A stretch of DNA of 13,178 nucleotides, taken from NCBI GenBank assembly GCA_030628785.1, contig DAOVQI010000042.1, positions 1 through 13,178 on the forward strand, given 5' to 3'. The notes below the pieces were generated by a model. That model ran no database searches and was not told where the DNA came from. It saw only the letters and a list, made by a program, of their open reading frames with translations. The number at the start of each line of letters is the position of its first letter. The stretch's first letter is position 1. This DNA is from Bacteroidota bacterium (GTDB lineage: Bacteria; Bacteroidota; Bacteroidia; Bacteroidales; VadinHA17). Positions 6,903-12,166 of this stretch are shown one piece after another. The position numbers and the translations under genes are program-made.

Positions 6903-6936
6903 AGACCCTTAGGGTTTTTAAAAACCCTAAGGGTCT
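6903..6936. terminator. 34-bp perfect palindrome, terminator-like
   Basis: AGACCCTTAGGGTTTTT (6903-6919) is followed directly by its exact reverse complement (6920-6936), then by TTTATC, so a T-rich stretch trails the stem. The symmetry works on both strands. It lies 143 bp after the stop of the DUF4954-type gene, so it may end that transcript. The perfect symmetry with no loop is more than a terminator needs and may mark a dispersed palindromic element. Confidence 0.65.
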
Positions 6937-6968
6937 TTTATCTTATTTCTAATCAACTTCCTGTATCT

Positions 6969-7021
6969 ATCCCCGACATCAACGGTTTTTCTTCGATCAA
7001 CGATTGTAGTCGGGGATTTTT
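6969..7021 (+). terminator. Hairpin plus T-run, possible terminator
   Basis: ATCCCCGAC (6969-6977) pairs with GTCGGGGAT (7009-7017) and is followed by TTTT (7018-7021). The 31-nt loop contains ATCAACG twice (6978-6984 and 6996-7002). It could be a second terminator after the palindrome at 6903-6936, or one more member of the hairpin cluster in this spacer. Confidence 0.45.
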
Positions 7022-7038
7022 AACTATCTGCCATGTTA

Positions 7039-7199
7039 CCAGTGGCTACGCCCCTGGCTATTGTTGTTGAAGCCTTTCAGGCTTCTTCGTAGGTTTTAAA
7101 AGGAGTTCCCAATATCTTTTTGAAACGACTCGGAGAGTCGTTCTACAGTTTCCAGAAAAAAAGGTCAATTTTCTCATTGTCAGGCGGAAACACCTGACA
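7039..7199. repeat. Cluster of four REP-like hairpins
   Basis: Four stems lie in a row. CCAG-t-GGC-tac-GCC-c-CTGG is at 7039-7057. GAAGCCT-ttc-AGGCTTC is at 7069-7085. AACGACTC-gga-GAGTCGTT is at 7124-7142. TGTCAGG-cggaaaca-CCTGACA is at 7178-7199. Three of them have 3-nt loops, the same small-loop style as the palindrome at 1283-1350. Read on the - strand the order is the last stem first, ending in GCCAGGGGCGTAGCCACTGG, a wording I recall from dispersed intergenic elements of Bacteroidota and Planctomycetes genomes. No protein is encoded. Confidence 0.7.
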
Positions 7200-7281
7200 G
7201 TATGTCAAACGATTGGAATAATATCAATAGCAATAGGGATAATTATAATATTAAAAAAAAAGAAAAAGAAGGTTTAGAATT

Positions 7282-7485
7282 TTATGTTTTATTTCTCTTT
7301 TCATCCTGTTTTACCAATTTTATAGCTTCTTTTATTTTTTTGTTTAATTTTTTTCTTCTTTTATTTGCTTTTTTAGATATTTTATTCGCTTCTTCTGCAG
7401 TTATTTCTCCTTTATCAAGTTTATGAGCGGTTTCCATTAATTCTTCATAAATTTCTTTTAAGTCAAGATTCTTAAATTCTTTCAT
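7282..7485 (-). CDS. Small Lys/Glu-rich helical protein, unknown
   Basis: This 67-residue ORF runs from an ATG (complement of 7483-7485) to a TAA. The protein is highly charged and predicted helical by eye: MKEFKNLDLKEIYEELMETA, then KLDKGEITAEEANKISKKAN, then a Lys/Arg-rich tail. The motif LDKGEITAEEA is a natural protein pattern, and the antisense frame (7202-7426) reads as an unlikely Phe/Leu-rich string, so this strand is the better choice. I do not recognise the family. A short basic helical protein could bind nucleic acid, but that is a guess. CAAAGTTC at 7518-7525 reads GAACTTTG on the - strand, one base from a TAnnTTTG box; no clear partner box is visible. The gene stands alone and is convergent with the + strand gene upstream. 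Confidence 0.6.
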   Translation of the reverse strand: MKEFKNLDLKEIYEELMETAHKLDKGEITAEEANKISKKANKRRKKLNKKIKEAIKLVKQDEKRNKT

Positions 7486-7584
7486 AATAATTAAATTTTA
7501 ATTTATATAATAATAATCAAAGTTCCGAAAAAAAAGCGAAAAAGAAAAGCTCTCTGGATTGAGGAGGTATTTTAGCTCAAGATA

Positions 7585-7615
7585 TTGACATTCTGTCTTT
7601 CATGTTGTATCTTTG
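7585..7615 (+). promoter_or_regulatory. Bacteroidota-type promoter of the LRR lipoprotein gene
   Basis: TTGACA (7585-7590) and TATCTTTG (7608-7615) match the Bacteroidota primary-sigma consensus TTG and TAnnTTTG, with 20 nt between the TTG and the TA. Transcription would start about 7 nt downstream, near 7622, leaving a leader of roughly 22 nt before the ATG at 7645. This is the best promoter in the window. Confidence 0.8.
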
Positions 7616-7644
7616 AATAATCAAAAACTAAAACATATAAGATC

Positions 7645-8415
7645 ATGAAAGCAATAATAAGAATATTGTTATTCGTGTTGGTAGTGGCTTTATTATTTCA
7701 ATGTGAAAAAGAGTCACCTGAAGTTATTATCCCTGATGATAACTTTTTAAATGCACTGATAGAACTTGGAGTTGATACCAATGGAGACGGCATTATTAGT
7801 CACGCTGAGGCTGAGGCGATAACATCTTTATATGTTAGTAAAGACAGTATTGCAGATATGACAGGGATTGAAGCATTTATAAATCTGGACACACTAAATT
7901 GCAGTAATAACCAGATATACTCACTGAATGTAGTAAATAACACGACACTTAGATTCTTTCATTGTGGTGGAAATCGATTAACCAGTCTAGATGTAACGAA
8001 CAATATATCACTAATATATTTGTATTGCGGTGGAACGATGAGCGGAGGAGATAACCAATTAACCAATTTAGATGTTTCAAAGAATACGACACTTGAATAT
8101 TTGCTTTGTGGTAGAAATCAATTAACAAGTTTGGATATTTCGAATTGTATTGATTTAATAATGCTTAATGTATGGCGCAACCACTTATCCAGTCTGGATG
8201 TTTCAAATAATACTAAGCTAAAAAATCTTACTTGCGCCGAAACCTGGTTAACCAGTCTAGATATTTCTAAGAATACTGCTTTAGAGTATATAAATTTACA
8301 CCTTATGTCATGGCTACATGAGGTCTGTGTATGGACAATGCCTTTCCCGCCTGCTGGTGTTGAAATGAATACATATCTCAGCCCTGGTATATATTTTACA
8401 ACTGATTGTAATTAG
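7645..8415 (+). CDS. EF-hand and leucine-rich-repeat lipoprotein
   Basis: The 256-residue protein begins with a basic then hydrophobic signal (KAIIRILLFVLVVALLFQC) and Cys20 followed by EKES, so it is probably a lipoprotein. Gln at the position before Cys is unusual for a lipobox. Residues 44-55 (DTNGDGIISHAE) form a full EF-hand-type calcium loop with D, N, D, S and E in the ligand places. From about residue 62 to 225 there are roughly 21-22-residue leucine-rich repeats of the form LDVSNNTxLxxLxCxxNxLTS, whose repeated Cys is typical of this LRR class. A short cap (VCVWTMPFPPAGVEMN) ends the protein; no type IX sorting domain follows. The family is common as surface or periplasmic proteins in Bacteroidota; a binding role is likely but the ligand is unknown. 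It has its own promoter (7585-7615) and terminator (8436-8459). Confidence 0.85.
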   Translation: MKAIIRILLFVLVVALLFQCEKESPEVIIPDDNFLNALIELGVDTNGDGIISHAEAEAITSLYVSKDSIADMTGIEAFINLDTLNCSNNQIYSLNVVNNTTLRFFHCGGNRLTSLDVTNNISLIYLYCGGTMSGGDNQLTNLDVSKNTTLEYLLCGRNQLTSLDISNCIDLIMLNVWRNHLSSLDVSNNTKLKNLTCAETWLTSLDISKNTALEYINLHLMSWLHEVCVWTMPFPPAGVEMNTYLSPGIYFTTDCN

Positions 8416-8435
8416 AGCTTTCCTAAGTCTCAGGG

Positions 8436-8459
8436 CTGTCCTTACCGGGCAGTTTTTTT
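8436..8459 (+). terminator. Intrinsic terminator after the LRR lipoprotein gene
   Basis: CTGTCC (8436-8441) pairs with GGGCAG (8447-8452), with one G-T wobble, around TTACC, and is followed by seven T residues (8453-8459). It lies 20 bp after the stop codon. Confidence 0.75.
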
Positions 8460-8542
8460 GTTACCATTTAACCTGTTTCAACTCCTCATCCCTTACATCA
8501 ATAGCCAGGTCAGGTAAAAAGTATTACCGAAAAGATGACTTG

Positions 8543-8564
8543 ATTGTTTAAGTATTGTTTAAGT
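8543..8564. repeat. Two tandem 11-bp repeats
   Basis: ATTGTTTAAGT occurs twice head to tail (8543-8553 and 8554-8564). It lies between the lipoprotein terminator and the tRNA terminator. No function can be read from it. Confidence 0.7.
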
Positions 8565-8574
8565 AAGGAAAAAG

Positions 8575-8609
8575 AAAAAAGGCTGTATGTTTGATTATAC
8601 AAGCCTTTT
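8575..8609 (-). terminator. Intrinsic terminator of the tRNA-Arg transcript
   Basis: Read on the - strand, AAAAGGC then TGTAT pairs with ATACA then GCC plus T residues, with one bulged base; on the + strand the arms are 8577-8588 and 8597-8609. The - strand product ends in six U residues (complement of 8575-8580). It begins 15 bp after the tRNA 3' end, in the right orientation. Confidence 0.7.
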
Positions 8610-8623
8610 CGTGTTTATAGGGG

Positions 8624-8697
8624 TGAACCTGAAGGGACTCGAACCCCCAACCTCCTGATCCGTAGTCAGGTGCTCTATCCAATTAAGCTACAGGTCC
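8624..8697 (-). tRNA. tRNA-Arg (anticodon ACG)
   Basis: On the - strand the 74-nt gene folds as a full cloverleaf. The acceptor GGACCTG pairs with CAGGTTC (one G-T), and the discriminator base is A. The D arm is GCTT/GAGC. The anticodon stem CCTGA/TCAGG encloses the loop CTACGGA, giving anticodon ACG. The T arm has the loop TTCGAGT with G-T pairs at its base. CCA is not encoded; CCC follows the discriminator. The anticodon reads CGN Arg codons once the first base is modified to inosine. A terminator lies 15 bp downstream, and a damaged copy of the gene's 5' part lies upstream. Confidence 0.93.
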
Positions 8698-8748
8698 AAT
8701 ACTATTAATTATAGGTCTCCAATAATTGCTATTCTTTGCTATTAAACC

Positions 8749-8861
8749 CTCTATCCAATCCCGAAAATCTTTCCGATTTCATAGGGATTTAGATTTCCGA
8801 GAATGCTCGTAAAATCAGTTAATCAGAGATTAACGATTTTACGGCATTAAACTACAGGTCC
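8749..8861 (-). pseudogene. Broken duplicate of the tRNA-Arg 5' part with 86-bp insert
   Basis: On the - strand, 8861-8846 matches the first 16 bases of the intact tRNA at 15 of 16 positions (8697-8682). 8759-8749 matches the next D-arm bases exactly (11 bases, as at 8683-8673). Between them lie 86 bp (8760-8845) of unrelated sequence. The two matches overlap by AT, as expected for a small target duplication or a microhomology junction. No anticodon arm follows, so the copy is not a working tRNA. A further weaker likeness to the tRNA start (ATTAA, then AGGTC) sits at about 8704-8717. Confidence 0.65.
8808..8843. repeat. Long hairpin inside the tRNA insert
   Basis: CGTAAAATC (8808-8816) pairs with GATTTTACG (8835-8843), and inside it TTAATC (8819-8824) pairs with GATTAA (8828-8833) around AGA, with a small internal loop (AG against C). 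No T-run follows on either strand, so it is not an intrinsic terminator. It makes up much of the 86-bp insert and lies at the edge near the junction. Confidence 0.8.
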
Positions 8862-8871
8862 AAATGCCCGG

Positions 8872-8879
8872 CAAAGTTA
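8872..8879 (-). promoter_or_regulatory. Likely -7 box of the original tRNA-Arg promoter
   Basis: The - strand reads TAACTTTG, a perfect TAnnTTTG box, ending 11 bp before the 5' end of the broken tRNA copy (8861). That spacing is right for transcription to begin at or just before that tRNA start. The upstream partner is weak (TTA rather than TTG, about 18-20 nt away). If active, the transcript would have to run about 165 nt through the insert before reaching the intact tRNA. Confidence 0.5.
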
Positions 8880-8984
8880 GAAAAATTTCGAATTCCTTAA
8901 CAGTTATTTTCTCTGATATTAGACATTTTTTCTTATTTTTAACCCTGTCGATAACCCTTATAAAATTCAAAAATCCTTCATGCT

Positions 8985-11840
8985 ATGAAAAAATTCTTCA
9001 AAATTCTGATCAAATCCGTTACCATATTTATTGTTGTTATTATCGCACTTTTAATCCTTATCCCTGTATTATTTAAAGGAAAATTGTTAACTAAAGTTCA
9101 GGAAGAGATTAATAAAACCGTCAATGCCAAAGTTGAATTTGCTGATTTCAGGCTCAGTTTTATAAAACATTTTCCTAACCTGAGCTTTGCCCTTACCGAA
9201 CTTTCAGTCGTTGGTCTTGAAGAGTTCAGTGAAGATACTCTGGTATATTTCCAGTCCTTCAGCACCGCAGTTGATATATTGAGTGTGTTTGGGGATGAGG
9301 GAATTCAGGTAAAATCTATACTGCTTAAAAAGCCCAGGTTAAAAGCAAAAGTCCTTGAAAATGGAAAAGCAAACTGGGATATTATGAAAGAAACAACAGA
9401 GGAAGAGGAGGTTCCTGATACCACTTCCGGTGAGATGCCTGATTTTCGTGTTAAACTGAAAAAATTTGCCATTGAGGATGCCAGAATTGTTTATGAAGAT
9501 TTGAGTTCGGGTATGATGGCTTCCATGGATAATTTCAATTTTGTGTTAAAAGGGGATATGTCTATGGATTACACTGATCTGGACATTTTTTCCACAACCG
9601 AATCGTTAAATTTTGTTTTTGATGGTATCCGGTATGTAAAGAATGCTTCATTATACATGAAAGCACGGATTGGCGCTGATCTGGCTAAAATGATATTTAC
9701 GTTTGAGGACAATGAATTTGCATTGAATGAACTTGCCCTTGGATTTGACGGAGAAGTTTCCATGCCCGGAGACGATATCGATGTAGACCTTACGTTCAAC
9801 ACAAAAAAAACCGGCTTCAAATCCCTCCTTTCAATGGTGCCGGCAGTTTACATGAAGGACTTTGAAGGTATTCAGACCGACGGTTCCCTTTCGTTGAATG
9901 GTTATGCCAAAGGAACCTACAGTTCTTCAGATAGCACTCTCCCGAATGTAGGGCTGGAACTGATTGTACAAAACGGCATGTTCAGCTATCCTGATCTTCC
10001 CAAATCAGTCGAAAACGTAAATATTGATACAAAGGTTTTTGTCGATGGAACTGATCTGGATAAAACAACAGTAGATGTCAACCGGTTTTATCTCGAACTT
10101 GGAGGAAATCCTTTTGATGCGAATCTACATATAAAAACACCGATGAGTGATCCTGAGGTGGCCGGTGGTATGAATGGGAAAATAGATCTTTTTAGTCTTG
10201 CTGATGTTATACCACTTGAAGACATGAGCATTAAAGGGTTGATTGAAACGAACCTTGAATTTGGCGGTAAAATGTCAATGTATGAAAAGGAACAATATGA
10301 AGATTTCAAAGCAGATGGTAACCTGTCGATTACCGGTTTTGAATTTATAAGCAGTGATCTGCCGAAGGATCTTCTTATCCCCAATGCTAATATTGCATTT
10401 TCGCCACAATTTGTTGAATTAAGCCAGTTTGATTTGAATCTGGGTAAAAGCGACATGCATTTCACGGGTCGTCTGGAAAATTTCATTCCTTTTGTGTTTA
10501 GCGATGGAATTGTCAAGGGTAATCTGAATTTCAGCTCTTCCCTGCTGGATATTACTGAACTAATACCTGAAACCGAAGAACCTGAGACGGAAGAAACTGA
10601 TACCCTGGAACTTGCCGTTATTGAAGTGCCCTCTAATATAGATTTTACACTCACCTCGAAGTTGGACATGATAAAATACGACCAGTTAGAGATAAAGAAT
10701 ACAAAAGGGGTGATCCTGGTAAAGGATGGAAAGGTGATACTGGATGGTTTAAAGATGGATCTCCTGGAGGGATCGATGATTATGAGTGGAGAATATAATC
10801 CACAGGATATGACGAAGTCAGGTGTTAGCTATAATCTGGACGTTACAAAGATTGATATTCCGTCCGCATTCAATGCATTTAATACAATTCAAAAGCTGGT
10901 GCCGGCTGCAAAAGGGCTGAAGGGGAAAGTGTCTGCACAATTAACTTACAATAGTTTGCTGGGCTCGGATATGATGCCGCTTATCCCTACCATTAATGGT
11001 TATGGGAAATTGCAGTCAGAACAGATTCAAGTAGTTAGTTCAAAAACCCTTGATAAGATATCCAATGCTCTCAAATTAAAGGATAACGTATCTAATACAT
11101 TCAAGGATTTGAACATAAGTTTTACTATTAAAGATGGAAGGATTTATGTTGAGCCTTTTGAAACTAAAATGGGAAACATTAAAATGGTAGTTGGAGGTGA
11201 CCAGGGTATTGATCAGACTTTGAATTATTTGGTAAAAATGATCGTCCCCCGGTCTGATCTGGGTTCCGGTGCTGACCAGGTTGTTAATGATCTGGTGGCG
11301 AAAGCCTCAACAAAAGGACTCAGTATCCAGCCGGGTGAAAATATTAATGTGGATGTTAGGGTTGGGGGGACCTTTAAGGATCCTGAGATCAGGCTGGATT
11401 TAAAGAAAAGTGCTGCCGGGGCTGCTGAACAAATTAAAGAACAGTTAAAAGAAAAAGTAACAGAGGAAGTTGAAAAGAAAAAGGAAGAAGTAAAGGAAAA
11501 AATTGATGAAGAAAAGGAAAAACTAAGAGCGGAAGCAGATAAGAAGGCGCAAAAGATATTAGAGGAGGCTGAGGTTAAGGCAGAAGAGATTAAGGAAGTA
11601 GCCAGAAAAGCAGCTGAAGCAGTTAAGAAAGAAGCTGACGATAATGCGGGTAAGCTCGAGAAAGAAGCCGAAACTAAAGGGCCTCTGGCTCAGATCGCCG
11701 CCAAAAAGACAGCCGAAAAATTGAGAAAGGAAGGCGATAAAAAAGCTGAAAGAATTATTCTGGAAGCAGAAGAAAAATCCCAAAAACTTCTTGATGAAGC
11801 GAGAGAAAAAGCAGATTTGATTAAGAAAGAGGGTAAATAA
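8985..11840 (+). CDS. AsmA-family envelope protein with charged helical tail
   Basis: This 951-residue protein begins with one transmembrane anchor (about residues 9-30, IKSVTIFIVVIIALLILIPV), followed by the AsmA-type opening KVQEEINKTVNAKVEFADFR and LSFIKHFPNLSFAL. A long beta-rich middle follows, with repeated short strands and the late signature-like stretch FKDLNISFTIKDGRIYVEPF and GSGADQVVNDLVAKA. From about residue 805 the protein turns into a Lys/Glu/Ala-rich helix (EQIKEQLKEKVTEEVEKKKE onward), likely a coiled coil in the periplasm. AsmA relatives are inner-membrane-anchored periplasmic proteins linked to outer-membrane assembly and lipid traffic; the exact role here is unknown. An acidic linker (TTEEEEVPDTT, near 130) separates early parts. 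The start is the ATG that begins MKKFFK; no clear promoter was found upstream. It appears monocistronic, with a hairpin terminator 14 bp past the stop. Confidence 0.88.
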   Translation: MKKFFKILIKSVTIFIVVIIALLILIPVLFKGKLLTKVQEEINKTVNAKVEFADFRLSFIKHFPNLSFALTELSVVGLEEFSEDTLVYFQSFSTAVDILSVFGDEGIQVKSILLKKPRLKAKVLENGKANWDIMKETTEEEEVPDTTSGEMPDFRVKLKKFAIEDARIVYEDLSSGMMASMDNFNFVLKGDMSMDYTDLDIFSTTESLNFVFDGIRYVKNASLYMKARIGADLAKMIFTFEDNEFALNELALGFDGEVSMPGDDIDVDLTFNTKKTGFKSLLSMVPAVYMKDFEGIQTDGSLSLNGYAKGTYSSSDSTLPNVGLELIVQNGMFSYPDLPKSVENVNIDTKVFVDGTDLDKTTVDVNRFYLELGGNPFDANLHIKTPMSDPEVAGGMNGKIDLFSLADVIPLEDMSIKGLIETNLEFGGKMSMYEKEQYEDFKADGNLSITGFEFISSDLPKDLLIPNANIAFSPQFVELSQFDLNLGKSDMHFTGRLENFIPFVFSDGIVKGNLNFSSSLLDITELIPETEEPETEETDTLELAVIEVPSNIDFTLTSKLDMIKYDQLEIKNTKGVILVKDGKVILDGLKMDLLEGSMIMSGEYNPQDMTKSGVSYNLDVTKIDIPSAFNAFNTIQKLVPAAKGLKGKVSAQLTYNSLLGSDMMPLIPTINGYGKLQSEQIQVVSSKTLDKISNALKLKDNVSNTFKDLNISFTIKDGRIYVEPFETKMGNIKMVVGGDQGIDQTLNYLVKMIVPRSDLGSGADQVVNDLVAKASTKGLSIQPGENINVDVRVGGTFKDPEIRLDLKKSAAGAAEQIKEQLKEKVTEEVEKKKEEVKEKIDEEKEKLRAEADKKAQKILEEAEVKAEEIKEVARKAAEAVKKEADDNAGKLEKEAETKGPLAQIAAKKTAEKLRKEGDKKAERIILEAEEKSQKLLDEAREKADLIKKEGK

Positions 11841-11854
11841 TTTTTGATCAAAAA

Positions 11855-11876
11855 AAAGGCCTCATTCGAGGCCTTT
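11855..11876. terminator. Bidirectional-type terminator after the AsmA-like gene
   Basis: AAAGGCCTC (11855-11863) pairs perfectly with GAGGCCTTT (11868-11876) around ATTC. On the + strand the following bases are only moderately T-rich (GGTTTGTTT). On the - strand the stem is followed by eight T residues, so it would stop transcription from the right more strongly. Confidence 0.8.
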
Positions 11877-11939
11877 GGTTTGTTTATGAATTTTCTTAGA
11901 TTTTTTTCTCCCTGATCCTTGCTTTTTTACCGGTCAATC

Positions 11940-12040
11940 CTGTTTTCCGCATTGAGGCACACAAATTAACAAAAAAATAGAGACTAGATTGTTTATAATC
12001 TGAATGTTACATTTTTATCCAAGAAAAGTGCGGAAAACAG
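11940..12040. repeat. 12-bp inverted repeat spanning a 77-bp spacer
   Basis: CTGTTTTCCGCA (11940-11951) is the exact reverse complement of TGCGGAAAACAG (12029-12040). The 77 bp between them are AT-rich and hold no gene. The spacing is long for a terminator. The arms could be ends of a small non-coding element or paired binding sites upstream of the lipoprotein gene at 12167. Confidence 0.7.
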
Positions 12041-12115
12041 TTGGTTAATGTTATAAATTTTCATATTATTGTTAAATATTTTTATATTGTTTTATTTAGC
12101 AATAAATTATGAATT

Positions 12116-12123
12116 TATTTTTG
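12116..12123 (+). promoter_or_regulatory. Possible -7 box of the terminal lipoprotein gene
   Basis: TATTTTTG fits TAnnTTTG and lies 43 bp before the ATG at 12167, in a very AT-rich spacer (12041-12160). The only TTG upstream (12087-12089) is 26 nt away, longer than the usual 19-21, so the call is weak. Confidence 0.3.
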
Positions 12124-12166
12124 TAATGAAGCTATAGATATTTTAACACAAAAAAACTATTTGCGT

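Noticed and set aside
6888..7070. 60-codon + strand ORF
   Set aside because: It runs straight through the 34-bp palindrome and a second hairpin, and its translation has no protein-like pattern; the bases are explained by DNA structure.
7202..7426. 74-codon + strand ORF rich in Phe and Leu
   Set aside because: It is the antisense of the more credible - strand gene at 7282-7485; its hydrophobic run arises from reading Lys/Glu codons backwards.
8864..9076. 70-codon + strand ORF
   Set aside because: It overlaps the tRNA promoter region and the start of the AsmA-like gene in another frame, and has no recognisable motif.
10088..10669. 193-codon - strand ORF
   Set aside because: It lies wholly inside the AsmA-like gene, is Ser-rich as antisense frames often are, and shows no domain pattern.
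11895..11952. 18-codon - strand ORF starting MRKTGLTGKK
   Set aside because: Too short to support and without a recognised family; its start coincides with one arm of the 12-bp inverted repeat, so it is probably chance.
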